Program-made: the position numbers and the translations under genes
From: Cyanobacteria bacterium REEB417
GTDB taxonomy: Bacteria > Cyanobacteriota > Cyanobacteriia > PCC-6307 > Cyanobiaceae
Assembly (NCBI GenBank): GCA_018970945.1
Contig: JAGWVJ010000008.1
Location: forward strand, 1 to 64,000
Direction of reading: 5' to 3'
Length of the DNA: 64,000 bases
Shown here: positions 24,374 to 33,537 of the stretch, piece by piece
How positions within the stretch are numbered: position 1 is the stretch's first letter
Layout of the letters: every line of letters begins with the position of its first letter
The notes under the pieces: model-generated
What the model saw: the letters and a program-made list of their open reading frames with translations, nothing else
Databases searched by the model: none
What the model was told of the DNA's origin: nothing

Positions 24374-25636
24374 TCAGACAGAACCCACAAAGCCGATCGG
24401 ATCCTGATCACGGCGGTGCTGGCGTGTCAGAGCCGGCCCCTGGGCGTCAGGATCACTCCGGTCAAGGCGGGCTGTGGCCTCCAGAGCCCCACGCAGCAGA
24501 CGTGCTGCATGCAGACCCATGTCGCGTGGAACGCTGATGCGGTCACGCAGGTAGCGCAGGGCCGCGGCCGTTCCCTCTGGCGGTTCGCAGACGGCCGGTA
24601 CAGGAACCAGCAGGGCCAGAGCAGCCCGAAGGGCGGCGTCGACCGGCGGACTCTCAAGGGCTGTGGCTGCGGCCATGCGCCTGATCAGGGTGGGGGCATG
24701 GCGCAGCACCCGTCCCAGGGCCTCCTGAGCCGCCGCCGCCTGAGGACCCGACCATGTGGTTTCGGGGTCAGGCTCCCCCACGGGCCAGGGCCCGACGTCG
24801 ATGGCAGCAGCCAGCTGGCGCTGCTGGGGCGTGCCGCTGGCATGGCAGCCGCCCATCTGGGGCGGCAGATCGTGAGCGTGGGTATGAAAGTCGCTCTGGG
24901 TGCCCCGGTAGGTGGAGCGCATCTCCAGCGCGGCAAACCAGGCGTGGATGCCGGGGTGCTCCTGGCGCAGGAGAAAACCCTTGTAATAGGCAAGGCTGGC
25001 ACCCATGCGCTCGAGGTAGGGCACAAACACCAGATCTGCGGTGACGGGTTCCTCACCCAGCAGAAACGATCCGGGGGTTGAGACCAGCGCGTCCTCCATC
25101 GCCGCGGCCAGGCGCTGAAACTGCTGGCGGCAGCGCTGCTCGTCAGAGGCACTCAGCCCCGGGGTGCACAACCACTGGCACCAGGCCCGAAACAGCAACC
25201 GTTCCAGCTGCCGCAGCTGCAGCACGGTCGGATCCTCAAAACCGAGCGGACCGAGTGGACCGAAGCTCTGCTCCAGCGTGCCCAGAATGCGGTCGCTCTC
25301 CGTGATGAGGCGGCCATCGAGCTCAAGGGCAGGCAGCATGCCCGAGGGCACCAACCGCGTGAACCAGGCTTCTTTCTGCCCGTAGCAGAACATCGTCACC
25401 TTGCGGATCCGATAAGGGATCCGGCGCTCCTCAAGCCACAGCCAGATTTTCTGGCAATACGGACACCAGGCGTGGTGGTCCCGGTAGAGGGTGACTCGCA
25501 CGCTTGATTCAGTCTGACCGAACAGACGCAGGGTCGCCTGGGCACTGGTAGGGCCGTGACAACGCTGGTGTACCAACTCCTCGTGTTCGAGGGGTCCGGC
25601 CCACTGCCGCAGCGAATCCCAGCTCGGAACTTCCAT
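24374..25636 (-). CDS. Long glutathione S-transferase family protein
   Basis: 420 residues, well above the usual 200-260. The thioredoxin-like N-domain contains the redox-type motif WCPYCQKIWLWLEE and the GSH-binding end VPSGMLPALELDGRLITESD. A helical GST C-domain follows (to about residue 255). The last 150 residues, rich in Ala and Arg, form an extension that I do not recognise. It is divergent from cpcB, whose start is 123 bases away. It could be a glutaredoxin-like lyase or reductase. The specific role is unknown. Confidence 0.85.
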   Translation of the reverse strand: MEVPSWDSLRQWAGPLEHEELVHQRCHGPTSAQATLRLFGQTESSVRVTLYRDHHAWCPYCQKIWLWLEERRIPYRIRKVTMFCYGQKEAWFTRLVPSGMLPALELDGRLITESDRILGTLEQSFGPLGPLGFEDPTVLQLRQLERLLFRAWCQWLCTPGLSASDEQRCRQQFQRLAAAMEDALVSTPGSFLLGEEPVTADLVFVPYLERMGASLAYYKGFLLRQEHPGIHAWFAALEMRSTYRGTQSDFHTHAHDLPPQMGGCHASGTPQQRQLAAAIDVGPWPVGEPDPETTWSGPQAAAAQEALGRVLRHAPTLIRRMAAATALESPPVDAALRAALALLVPVPAVCEPPEGTAAALRYLRDRISVPRDMGLHAARLLRGALEATARLDRSDPDAQGPALTRQHRRDQDPIGFVGSV

Positions 25637-25759
25637 GCCTGGGCAGGGGACTGAACGGACCCTAACGGGATGGAGTCAAACGGGAGCCGCTTCAGCCGAA
25701 AAGGCTCACGGTGCCGCCGCAGTGATCCCTAACATCGACCAGACATTTTCGCTCCTGCG

Positions 25760-26278
25760 ATGTTTGACGCCTTCACCAAGGTCGTTGCCCAGGCTGATGC
25801 CCGCGGCGAATTCATCAACGCCGGTCAGATCGACGCTCTGGCTGCCATGGTTGCTGACAGCAACAAGCGCATGGATTCCGTCAATCGCATCACCTCCAAC
25901 GCTTCCTCCATCGTCACCAACGCCGCTCGCGAACTCTTCGCTCAGCAGCCCGCTCTGATCGCCCCCGGCGGCAACGCCTACACCCATCGCCGCATGGCTG
26001 CCTGCCTGCGCGACATGGAGATCGTTCTCCGCTACATCACCTACGCCGCCTTCACCGGTGATGCTTCGGTGCTGGAAGACCGTTGCCTCAACGGCCTGCG
26101 TGAGACCTACCTCGCCCTCGGCGTTCCTGGCGCTTCGGTGGCAGAAGGCATCCGCAAAATGAAGGACGCCGCCATCTCCATCGCCAACGATCGCAACGGC
26201 ATCACCCCCGGTGACTGCTCCGCTCTGATGAGCGAAATCGGCACCTACTTCGATCGCGCTGCCGCTGCTGTGGCCTGA
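25760..26278 (+). CDS. cpcB: C-phycocyanin beta subunit
   Basis: 172 residues, the exact family length. Bilin-attachment cysteines are Cys82 (MAACLRDME) and Cys153 (TPGDCSALM). Asn72, the methylated residue, is present in [10 protein letters not shown]. The protein forms the (alpha-beta) hexamers of phycobilisome rods. Codon use is strongly biased to C-ending codons, as for very highly expressed genes. It heads the operon cpcB-cpcA, and no rod-linker gene follows within the window. Confidence 0.98.
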   Translation: MFDAFTKVVAQADARGEFINAGQIDALAAMVADSNKRMDSVNRITSNASSIVTNAARELFAQQPALIAPGGNAYTHRRMAACLRDMEIVLRYITYAAFTGDASVLEDRCLNGLRETYLALGVPGASVAEGIRKMKDAAISIANDRNGITPGDCSALMSEIGTYFDRAAAAVA

Positions 26279-26341
26279 TCTCTCAGGTCAACACAGCTCT
26301 TCCGATCCAACTTCTAGGTCCACCCTTCTTCTCTTCCCACC

Positions 26342-26830
26342 ATGAAGACCCCCCTCACCGAGGCCGTTGCCGCCGCTGATTCCCAGGGCCGCTTCCTCTC
26401 CAACACCGAAATCAACGCTGCTTTCGGTCGTTTCGAGCGCGCTGCCAATGCCCTGGCTGCCGCCAAGGCCCTCACCGCCAACGCCGATTCCCTCGTGAAC
26501 GGCGCTGCTCAGGCTGTGTACAACAAGTTCCCCTACACCACCCAGATGCAGGGCAACAATTACGCAGCTGACGCTCGCGGCAAGGAGAAGTGCGCCCGTG
26601 ACATCGGCTACTACCTCCGCATGGTCACCTACTGCCTCGTGGCAGGCGGCACCGGCCCCATGGATGAGTACCTGATCGCCGGTCTCGATGAGATCAACCG
26701 CGCTTTCGAACTCTCCCCCTCCTGGTATGTCGAGGCCCTGAACTACATCAAGGCCAACCACGGCATCTCCGGCGACGCTGGCGCCATTGCCAACAACTAC
26801 ATCGACTACGCCATCAACGCCCTCGTCTGA
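26342..26830 (+). CDS. cpcA: C-phycocyanin alpha subunit
   Basis: 162 residues. The single bilin cysteine is Cys84 ([15 protein letters not shown]). The N-terminus [20 protein letters not shown] and the [15 protein letters not shown] helix are typical of CpcA. It pairs with CpcB in phycobilisome rods. It lies 63 bases after cpcB, and a clear terminator follows, before the lyase genes. Confidence 0.98.
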   Translation: MKTPLTEAVAAADSQGRFLSNTEINAAFGRFERAANALAAAKALTANADSLVNGAAQAVYNKFPYTTQMQGNNYAADARGKEKCARDIGYYLRMVTYCLVAGGTGPMDEYLIAGLDEINRAFELSPSWYVEALNYIKANHGISGDAGAIANNYIDYAINALV

Positions 26831-26871
26831 TCTCTCTTTGACCAGCACGTCGGCCTCCACCGATGTCCTTG

Positions 26872-26898
26872 GCCCCCGCTTCCTGCGGGGGCTTTTTT
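26872..26898 (+). terminator. Rho-independent terminator after cpcBA
   Basis: An 8-bp GC stem (GCCCCCGC / GCGGGGGC) with a TTCCT loop is followed by six T residues. It would end the abundant cpcBA transcript while letting some polymerase read through into cpcEF, a common way to give lyases lower expression than their substrates. Confidence 0.93.
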
Positions 26899-26985
26899 GT
26901 GGCCTGGCCTGACGATGCTGAACAACACCGCTGTTACGAACCCTCCCGCAAGGACCGGGGCATCGGCCAGGATCGGCTCACTGCC

Positions 26986-27795
26986 ATGGGCCCGATGGCC
27001 GGAGAACCAATCAACGAACAGGAGGCCCTGGCGAGGCTGCGCCAGAGTGACGACCCCTCGATGCAGTACTACGGCGCCTGGTGGCTGGGGCGCAACCGCA
27101 GCAGGCATCCCGAGGCGGTGCCGTTGCTGATCGCAGCGCTCCAGCAGCGGCGCCCCCGCGACCCCGGTGCCGGGGTTGAAGAGAACGCCGTGGCCCGCAA
27201 CGCTGCCCGAGCTCTTGGCAAGCTGGCTCCAGCAGCCCTGATGGCGGTGCCGGAGCTGCTGGCGGCCCTGGGCGACCCTGACGACGGTCTGCGGGAGGCT
27301 GCTGCCCGGGCCCTGGGGGATCTGGGGGCCACCGAGGCGGTGGCCCCCATCTGCGCCCGCCTCGCCGGGGGGCCGGCGGTGGCCGGCGCCCGCCAGGACG
27401 GTTGTGCGCGGCTGGTTGAGCCCTGCGAGGCCCTGCTCGAAGCCCTGGGCGACATCGGCGTGGCCAAACCCGACGTGCTGACGGTGATCGAGCCCTTCAC
27501 CCGCCACGACTGGCCGCTGATCCGCAGTGCCGCCGCCCGGGCGCTGCTGCAGCTCAGTGGCGAGCCCTGCTGGGCCGAGCCGCTGCTAGCCCTGCTGGGC
27601 GACAGCCAGCTGCAGGTGCGCCGCGCCGCCCTGATGGACCTGGGCGCTGCCGGCTGGCGGCCGGCGGTGGACGCCATCAGCACCACCCTGGCCGAAAACA
27701 GCCTCAAATTGATCGCCCTGCGCGGCCTGGTCGAAAACGGCAGCGGGGAACCCGGCGACGACGCCCTGCTGGCCGCCATGGACGCCCTGCTGTGA
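26986..27795 (+). CDS. cpcE: Phycocyanin alpha-subunit phycocyanobilin lyase CpcE
   Basis: 269 residues of HEAT-like repeats. The N-terminal [20 protein letters not shown] is a CpcE signature, and the repeats carry [15 protein letters not shown] and the like. CpcE with CpcF attaches phycocyanobilin to Cys84 of CpcA. The frame is open back to 26863, but that part crosses the terminator, so the ATG at 26986 is chosen. It overlaps cpcF by TGATG. Confidence 0.95.
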   Translation: MGPMAGEPINEQEALARLRQSDDPSMQYYGAWWLGRNRSRHPEAVPLLIAALQQRRPRDPGAGVEENAVARNAARALGKLAPAALMAVPELLAALGDPDDGLREAAARALGDLGATEAVAPICARLAGGPAVAGARQDGCARLVEPCEALLEALGDIGVAKPDVLTVIEPFTRHDWPLIRSAAARALLQLSGEPCWAEPLLALLGDSQLQVRRAALMDLGAAGWRPAVDAISTTLAENSLKLIALRGLVENGSGEPGDDALLAAMDALL

Positions 27796-28433
27796 TGAGC
27801 GTGCAACCCCTGATCAGCGCCGTCGAGAGCGCCAGCAGCGCCCTCGAGCTGCTGCGTGCCACCGCCGCCCTGGCCCGCTGCGCCGATGCCGCCGCGGCCC
27901 CCACCCTGGTAGAGGTGCTGGGGTTCAACAACCCCGGCGCCGCCGTGGCCGCCGTCGACGGCCTGATCGCCATCGGCAGCCCGGCAGTGGATCACCTGCT
28001 GGAGCTCGATCAGCGCAACTATGGGGCTCGGGCCTGGGCTGTGCGGGCCCTGGCCGGCATCGGTGATGTGCGGGGGTTGGATCTGCTGATCGAAGCCCTG
28101 CTGACCGACGTGGGCCCCAGCGTGCGGCGGGCCGCCGCCAAGGGGCTGGGCAACCTGCAGCTCGCCGCCCTGACGGTCGGCGAGCGCGCCACCGTTGCAC
28201 AGCGTTGCCTTGACGCCCTGATCGAGGCCGTCAGCGATGGCGAGTGGGTGGTGCGCTATGCCGTGGCAGTCGGTCTTGAGGGCCTCGCCCGGGGTTGCGG
28301 CTGGTCACAGGGCCACCCTGGCCACGGGCACATCTGCACGGCCCTGGCGCAGCTGGGCGACCCCAGCGGCGAGGAGGCCACCGTGGTGCGGCTACGCGCT
28401 GCGCTAGCTCTGCAGCGGTTGCAACCCTCCTGA
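27795..28433 (+). CDS. cpcF: Phycocyanobilin lyase partner CpcF
   Basis: 212 residues of short HEAT repeats ([44 protein letters not shown]). It is the usual heterodimer partner of CpcE for chromophore attachment to phycocyanin alpha. Its ATG overlaps the cpcE stop, so expression is coupled. A GTG one codon upstream is also possible. Confidence 0.94.
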   Translation: MSVQPLISAVESASSALELLRATAALARCADAAAAPTLVEVLGFNNPGAAVAAVDGLIAIGSPAVDHLLELDQRNYGARAWAVRALAGIGDVRGLDLLIEALLTDVGPSVRRAAAKGLGNLQLAALTVGERATVAQRCLDALIEAVSDGEWVVRYAVAVGLEGLARGCGWSQGHPGHGHICTALAQLGDPSGEEATVVRLRAALALQRLQPS

Positions 28434-28438
28434 TTGCC

Positions 28439-28927
28439 ATGACCACGACGCGGGTACTGTTTGTCTGCCTGGGCAACATCTGCCGCTCACCAGCGGCCGA
28501 AGGGGTGTTTGTGCACCTGCTGGGGCAGCAGGGCCTGACCGATCGCTTTGTGGTCGATTCAGCCGGCACCGGCGGCTGGCATGTGGGCCGCCGGGCCGAT
28601 GAACGCATGCGGGCTGCCGCCACCCGCCGCGGCATCGATCTGACGAGCAGGGCCCGCCAGATCGACCTGGGCGATCTGCACAGCTTCGACCACATCCTCA
28701 CCATGGACAACGACAACCTGGCAGCGGTTCGGGCCCTGTCCCACGCAGCGGGCAACCCGGCCGGCCAGGCCCAGATCGAGGCGATGACGCGCTACTGCCG
28801 TCGCCACAGCGGAGTCCATGAGGTTGCCGACCCCTACTACGGCGGCCCCCAGGGGTTCGAGCAGGTGCTCGATCTGCTGGACGATGCCTGCAGCGGCCTG
28901 CTCGACGCGCTGGTGTGCAAGCCCTAA
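28439..28927 (+). CDS. Low-molecular-weight protein tyrosine phosphatase
   Basis: 162 residues. The phosphate loop CLGNICRSPAAEGVF, with nucleophile Cys and Arg, lies near the N-terminus, and the catalytic acid motif ADPYYGGPQGFEQVLDLLDD lies at the C-terminus. It should dephosphorylate phosphotyrosine or phosphoarginine, or serve as a redox phosphatase. It starts 5 bases after cpcF and is convergent with panC-cmk, overlapping by 4 bases. Any link with phycobilisomes is positional only. Confidence 0.94.
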   Translation: MTTTRVLFVCLGNICRSPAAEGVFVHLLGQQGLTDRFVVDSAGTGGWHVGRRADERMRAAATRRGIDLTSRARQIDLGDLHSFDHILTMDNDNLAAVRALSHAAGNPAGQAQIEAMTRYCRRHSGVHEVADPYYGGPQGFEQVLDLLDDACSGLLDALVCKP

Positions 28928-30480
28928 GCCTGGGGCCAGGCGTCCTCGGGCACGCGGCAGCGAAACAGGTCGACCAACGCCTGGATCACCGCCTCGATCG
29001 CCATGCCATCGGTGACCAGCTCGGTCGCATCGGCGGCCTGCTGCAGCGGCGCGATCGCGCGGGTCGAATCCAGGTGGTCGCGCTCGGCGATCTGGGCTTC
29101 GAGCTCAGCCAGATCGGGGACCGCAAAGCCGCGCTGCCTGAGATCTGCGGCGCGGCGACGGGCCCGCTCAGCCACGGTGGCGGTGAGGTACACCTTGAGC
29201 TCGGCATCGGGGAACACGGCCGTCCCGATGTCACGGCCTTCTGCCACAAGGCCGCCGCGTTGACCCATGGCCTGCTGCTGGGCTGTAAGGGCCTCGCGCA
29301 CGCAGCCATGGGCCGCCACGGTTGAGACCTGCGCCGTGACTTCGGGGCTGCGGATCGCCGCGGTCACGTCATGGCCATTGATCGTGACCGATTGGTCGGC
29401 TTCGAGTCGCAGCTCAAGATTGGCCAGCAAAGGTGCCACAGCAGCGGCATCAGACGGATCCACCCCTTGCTGCTGCACCCACCAGGTGACGGCCCGGTAC
29501 ATGGCCCCAGTGTCGAGGTAAACGAGGCCCAGGCGCCTGGCGAAGGCTTTGGTGACCGTGCTCTTGCCGGCACCGGCAGGTCCATCAATGGCAACGATCG
29601 GTGCGCGGGTCATCAGAAAGGTGTGATCGATCAGGCGGGCAGGCCCGCAGTGGACAGCCGCTGCCAACAGGGCCAGCTGACCGGGCTGGTGCAACCCAGC
29701 CAGCGTATGCGGCGAGACCAGCGCGACATAGTCGATCTGCAACTCGGCGGCCTGCAGGTGCTCCTGCACCGTGGCGATCAGCGGGGCAGCCTGCCAGTTG
29801 GATGAGCGTGCCAGAGCTGCCGCCGCCGCCAACGCCCGCGGCAGGGCCCGGGCCTGCCGCAGCTGTTGCGGGCTCAGATAAGCATGGCGGGAGCTGCGGG
29901 CCAGGCCATCCGCCTGGCGCACGGTGCCGCAGCCCTCAACCACTACTGACAGGCCCAGGTCGGCCACAACCTGCCGCAGCACCACCAGCTGCTGCCAGTC
30001 CTTTTCACCAAGGAGCAGGCGATCAGGCCGCACCAGAGCCAGCAGCCTGGCAACCACGGTCGCGACCCCAGTGAAGTGGCCAGGCCGGCTGGCCCCGCAC
30101 AACACCCCTGTCAACGATGTCGGCGGGACAACCCGGGTGACCGCGTCAACGCCGGCCGGATAGATCGTGGTGGAGTCGGGGGCCCACACGGCCGTGGCTC
30201 CCGCAGCGGCAGCCAGCAGCCGATCCTGGGCAAGCTGCCTTGGGTAGCGCGCAAGGTCTTCGTTGGGGCCGAACTGCAGCGGGTTGACGTAAACACTCAC
30301 CAACACCGCCGGGTCCCCCCAGCCCCTGGGCTCGGATGCACGGCGGATGAGCTGCTGATGCCCCTGGTGCAACGCCCCCATGGTGGGCACAAAGTGCAGC
30401 GGCCCCTGCCGACGCTGCCGCTCACACCACACGGCCAGCTCGTGTTGGGTGGTCAGCAGCGGCGCAGGCCTGAACGACAT
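28924..30480 (-). CDS. panC/cmk: Bifunctional pantothenate synthetase / cytidylate kinase
   Basis: 518 residues. The N-terminal PanC domain (to about 285) has FVPTMGALHQGHQQLI, VSVYVNPLQFGP and RPGHFTGVATVV. The C-terminal CMP kinase domain has the P-loop GPAGAGKSTVTKAF, TGAMYRAVTWW and AEGRDIGTAVFPDA. This fusion is known from cyanobacteria. The two halves make pantothenate for CoA and phosphorylate CMP/dCMP. Start ATG at 30480, preceded by the rlpA terminator. Confidence 0.96.
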   Translation of the reverse strand: MSFRPAPLLTTQHELAVWCERQRRQGPLHFVPTMGALHQGHQQLIRRASEPRGWGDPAVLVSVYVNPLQFGPNEDLARYPRQLAQDRLLAAAAGATAVWAPDSTTIYPAGVDAVTRVVPPTSLTGVLCGASRPGHFTGVATVVARLLALVRPDRLLLGEKDWQQLVVLRQVVADLGLSVVVEGCGTVRQADGLARSSRHAYLSPQQLRQARALPRALAAAAALARSSNWQAAPLIATVQEHLQAAELQIDYVALVSPHTLAGLHQPGQLALLAAAVHCGPARLIDHTFLMTRAPIVAIDGPAGAGKSTVTKAFARRLGLVYLDTGAMYRAVTWWVQQQGVDPSDAAAVAPLLANLELRLEADQSVTINGHDVTAAIRSPEVTAQVSTVAAHGCVREALTAQQQAMGQRGGLVAEGRDIGTAVFPDAELKVYLTATVAERARRRAADLRQRGFAVPDLAELEAQIAERDHLDSTRAIAPLQQAADATELVTDGMAIEAVIQALVDLFRCRVPEDAWPQA

Positions 30481-30497
30481 CGTCGGGGTAGGGCGAC

Positions 30498-30528
30498 AAA
30501 AAACCCACCCGCCAGCGTGACGGATGGG
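30498..30528 (-). terminator. Rho-independent terminator after rlpA
   Basis: Read leftward, CCCATCCG pairs with CGGGTGGG (8 bp, one G-T) around a 9-base loop and is followed by six T residues. It separates rlpA from panC-cmk. Confidence 0.8.
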
Positions 30529-30573
30529 CATTCAGGATGGGATCTGCCAGCTGCTTGTCAGCGATCAACAAGC

Positions 30574-31104
30574 TCAGCGACTCTCGAGGACCTCGAGCTT
30601 CACATCGGCGATACCACTGGAGATGAGGCCGAGAACGTTGGCCGCTCCATGGGCCAGATCGATAACCCGTCCGCCATGGAATGGACCTCGGTCATTGATC
30701 CGCACCACCGTGGAGCGACCATTCCAGAGGTTGGTGACTCTGACCCTGGTGCCAAAGGGAAGGTGGGGATGGGCTGCCGTTAGGGTGCCGCGCTTCAGTC
30801 GTTCACCGTTGGCCGTACGACCTCCGTAGAAGCCTGGTCCATACCAACTGGCCTGTCCCTTTTTGACGGCCATGACCCGGGGGGCGGGCTCAGGAACCGG
30901 TGCCACGGGCAGGGGCATCAGCGGCGGATCTGATTGATCCTGCACATCGGAACCGTCGACTTCGCGAATCGCCAGATCAGTGGCTGACGAAGGGTCTGGT
31001 GAGAAATTCAGGGATGCTGCACGGCCTGACTCAGCGAGGCCTGGGAGCATCGCACTGCCAGACAGAAGGACGACGAGGGCTCCGATGGAAAAGGATTGAC
31101 GCAT
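30574..31104 (-). CDS. rlpA: RlpA-like septal ring lytic transglycosylase / DPBB protein
   Basis: 176 residues. A signal peptide (hydrophobic IGALVVLLSGSAML) leads to a Pro/Asp-rich linker, then the double-psi beta-barrel domain: GQASWYGPGFYGGRTANGE, LPFGTRVRVTNLWNGR and VRINDRGPFHGGRVIDL. RlpA proteins cleave naked glycan strands at the septum. The SPOR domain of E. coli RlpA is absent, as in other cyanobacterial members. Divergent from purM across a 430-base gap. Confidence 0.88.
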   Translation of the reverse strand: MRQSFSIGALVVLLSGSAMLPGLAESGRAASLNFSPDPSSATDLAIREVDGSDVQDQSDPPLMPLPVAPVPEPAPRVMAVKKGQASWYGPGFYGGRTANGERLKRGTLTAAHPHLPFGTRVRVTNLWNGRSTVVRINDRGPFHGGRVIDLAHGAANVLGLISSGIADVKLEVLESR

Positions 31105-31532
31105 GACGAGCGAAACACGCTGCTGGAAGCAGCAACCGCGGAGAATCCGGGCTCATCGACGTTGGATAACCTGGAGGTGATTGGTTCCGTTCCGTGGTCA
31201 GCAATTGCTGAGACGGGGCGAAGATCACGAATGGATCCAGGTAATTCGGCGATGGAGTTCCTAACGGGGGTTGACGACGACGTGAACGTAACCCCCTCCA
31301 ACGGGCCGCCGGGCCTTGTTTTTTCCAGAACAGATTGATCAGAATTTGTCATCAGCGATGGCATCGCTGCCCCTCACTGGCCTCCCGGCGGGCGGGAGCC
31401 GCCGGCTTTGATCAGCAGGCCTGATGCAAAAGATCAGCGCAGCTGATTGCAAACTGTGCCAATTGCAAGGCCGTCTACCCTCCAGCGCTGGTGCAGGATC
31501 AAGGGATCAACTCTTTGACTGATCCGGCAGCC
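31105..31532. other. Intergenic region between divergent rlpA and purM
   Basis: 428 bases with no convincing gene. It holds small inverted repeats, for example CTGCT GGA AGCAG near 31123 and CTCCCG/CGGGAG at 31382-31398, and must contain the promoters of both flanking genes. In-frame start candidates for purM reach back to a GTG at 31491. Confidence 0.5.
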
Positions 31533-32567
31533 ATGGATTACCGCACAGCCGGCGTGGATGTGGTGGCGGGGCGGGCCTTCGTCGAACGCATCCGCACGGG
31601 GGTCGAAGCCACCCATCGGCCCGAAGTGGTGGGTGGGCTGGGAGGCTTCGGTGGTCTCACCCGTTTGCCGGCGGGCCTGCGCCGACCCCTGCTGGTCGCG
31701 GGCACCGATGGGGTCGGCACCAAGCTGGAGCTCGCCCAGGCCCATGGCCGCCACCATGACGTCGGCATCGACCTCGTGGCGATGTGCGTCAACGACGTGA
31801 TCACCAGCGGTGCCGAGCCGTTGCTGTTTCTCGATTACATGGCGACCGGCAAGCTGAGCCCTGACGCCATGGTCGCGGTGGTGGAGGGCATCGCCGACGG
31901 CTGCCGCCAATGCGGCTGCTCGCTGCTGGGGGGCGAAACCGCCGAAATGCCTGGCTTCTACAGCCCTGGGCGCTACGACCTGGCCGGGTTCTGCGTGGCC
32001 GTGGTCGACGAGGAGGCCCTGATCGACGGACGCCACGTCGCACCCGGTGACGCAATCGTGGCGGTGGCCAGCAGCGGCGTGCACAGCAACGGCTTCAGCC
32101 TGGTACGGCGAATCCTGGAAGCCAACAGCGTGTCCGAGACAACCACCCTGCCCGGCACGTCGCTGCGATTGATCGATGCCCTGCTGACCCCCACCAGGCT
32201 CTATGCACGCCTGGTCAGAGATCTGCTCGCCGCCGACCTGAACCTGGCCGCCATGGCCCATATCACCGGCGGTGGCCTGCCCGAGAATCTGCCCCGCTGC
32301 CTTCCCCCCGGCACCCGTGCCGTGGTTGACCCCGGCAGCTGGGAACGGCCGGACCTGTTCAGCTGGTTGCAACAGGCTGGCGAGGTGCCCGAGGCCGACC
32401 TGTGGAACACCTTCAACCTGGGGGTGGGGTTTTGCCTGGTGGTTCCCCAGGAGCAGACGGAACGCGCCATCGCGCTGTGCCGGCAGGCCGGTCACGAGGC
32501 CTGGCCAATGGGACGGGTCGAAACCAGGCCAGAGGGCGGAGAAGCCCTGGTGGGCCTACCGCTCTAG
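31533..32567 (+). CDS. purM: Phosphoribosylformylglycinamidine cyclo-ligase (AIR synthetase)
   Basis: 344 residues from the ATG at 31533 ([10 protein letters not shown]), the usual length. Hallmarks are [54 protein letters not shown] and [12 protein letters not shown]. PurM closes the imidazole ring of AIR in purine synthesis, using ATP. No other pur gene is adjacent. Confidence 0.97.
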   Translation: MDYRTAGVDVVAGRAFVERIRTGVEATHRPEVVGGLGGFGGLTRLPAGLRRPLLVAGTDGVGTKLELAQAHGRHHDVGIDLVAMCVNDVITSGAEPLLFLDYMATGKLSPDAMVAVVEGIADGCRQCGCSLLGGETAEMPGFYSPGRYDLAGFCVAVVDEEALIDGRHVAPGDAIVAVASSGVHSNGFSLVRRILEANSVSETTTLPGTSLRLIDALLTPTRLYARLVRDLLAADLNLAAMAHITGGGLPENLPRCLPPGTRAVVDPGSWERPDLFSWLQQAGEVPEADLWNTFNLGVGFCLVVPQEQTERAIALCRQAGHEAWPMGRVETRPEGGEALVGLPL

Positions 32568-32625
32568 CGCTGGCAACCCGGCTGCGGCAATGACGTCAGA
32601 TTGCTGCGTTTCGTCGAGGCATGGG

Positions 32626-32656
32626 TCGACCCTGGGGGAGCTGCCCCTAAGGTCGA
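32626..32656 (+). other. Hairpin downstream of purM
   Basis: TCGACC and GGTCGA form the outer stem, with an inner GGGG/CCCC stem around a GAGCTG-type loop. No T-run follows, so intrinsic termination is doubtful. It may stabilise the purM 3' end. Confidence 0.35.
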
Positions 32657-32809
32657 ATGACTCAAGGACAGCTTCGTCCTCGGCTTCTCGACAACAATCG
32701 GCGAAAGGTCAATTTCAACTGAACCAGGGCACCTACTACCCCATAGCTGTCAGATCAGAACAAGGGACAAGCCAGCGTTCAAAACAACGTCGACTCAAGC
32801 AACATCACG

Positions 32810-33502
32810 ATGACTAATTTTTCTAGTTCCACCGGACCTACACGCCAGGTCGATCTCAATGGCGGGGCCATGGGCCGCCGCATCACCCGTCGACGCAGCT
32901 CGGCAGGGCCGGCCGCTCCGGTGCCCCCGGTGCGGCCCCAGCGACCGGGCATGCCCACCGGTTCGCTGCCGCGCCAGATCGCGAAACCGACGTACCTGAC
33001 CCTGCGGGACCACGGCAAGGTGTTCGTGGCCGACCTGCCGCGGCTGTCAGACGGGCAGCTCAGCCAGGTGGCCAAGGAAGCCCACGAGGTGCTTGAAAGC
33101 CTGGAACGCCGGCTCAGCGAACTGGCCGGAGCGGGCAACCCGGAGGCGGGCGACAACGACATGCGCATCCGGGCCGCCACCAAGCGCGATGTGACCGAAC
33201 GCTTTCTGCGCGCCATCGATGAGGAGCAGACCCTGCGCCGCAACAATCCAGCGCTCAGGGCCGCCGCCGGTGAATCACTGGCCCGGGCCTTTCTGGAACT
33301 GGCCCGTCACCGGCTCCCGGGTTTCACCTTTGACTCCCTTTTGCAGGAGGCCCTGGAGGCCTGCGGTCCCGATGCCGCGGTGCCGGCCGATCCGGCTGGC
33401 CGCCGGGTGATTCCGATCGTGCGCCGCGTCGAGGACACCAGTGAGCAGCAGCCGCTGCCCGTGGTGCTCACCCCCGACTCTCTGACCCAGGCCGCCGGCT
33501 GA
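32810..33502 (+). CDS. Conserved cyanobacterial hypothetical protein
   Basis: 230 residues. A basic, Pro/Arg-rich, disordered N-terminus (residues 15-55) leads to helical segments (LSQVAKEAHEVLESLERRLSEL near 90, then AATKRDVTERFLRAIDEEQ and AFLELARHRLPGFTFDSLL). No enzyme motif or membrane helix is present. The helices suggest protein-protein interaction. The 242-base upstream gap is somewhat AT-richer and holds no other gene I can support. Confidence 0.68.
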   Translation: MTNFSSSTGPTRQVDLNGGAMGRRITRRRSSAGPAAPVPPVRPQRPGMPTGSLPRQIAKPTYLTLRDHGKVFVADLPRLSDGQLSQVAKEAHEVLESLERRLSELAGAGNPEAGDNDMRIRAATKRDVTERFLRAIDEEQTLRRNNPALRAAAGESLARAFLELARHRLPGFTFDSLLQEALEACGPDAAVPADPAGRRVIPIVRRVEDTSEQQPLPVVLTPDSLTQAAG

Positions 33503-33537
33503 GCCAGGCCCAGTCGCTGAAAATCAATCGCTGAGGA

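Noticed and set aside
26863-26985. Upstream extension of the cpcE frame
   Set aside because: It would translate through the cpcBA terminator hairpin and has no family similarity; the ATG at 26986 gives a normal CpcE.
31110-31150. SRP RNA-like GGAAGCAGC sequence
   Set aside because: Only a short hairpin matches; the conserved AGGTCAGG core of SRP RNA is absent.
31280-31335. Terminator-like GGGCC...GGCC plus T-run
   Set aside because: The arms do not pair well and no gene ends just upstream on that strand.
31096-31338. 80-codon plus-strand frame between rlpA and purM
   Set aside because: It overlaps the rlpA start region and has no recognisable features; more likely untranslated leader or promoter DNA.
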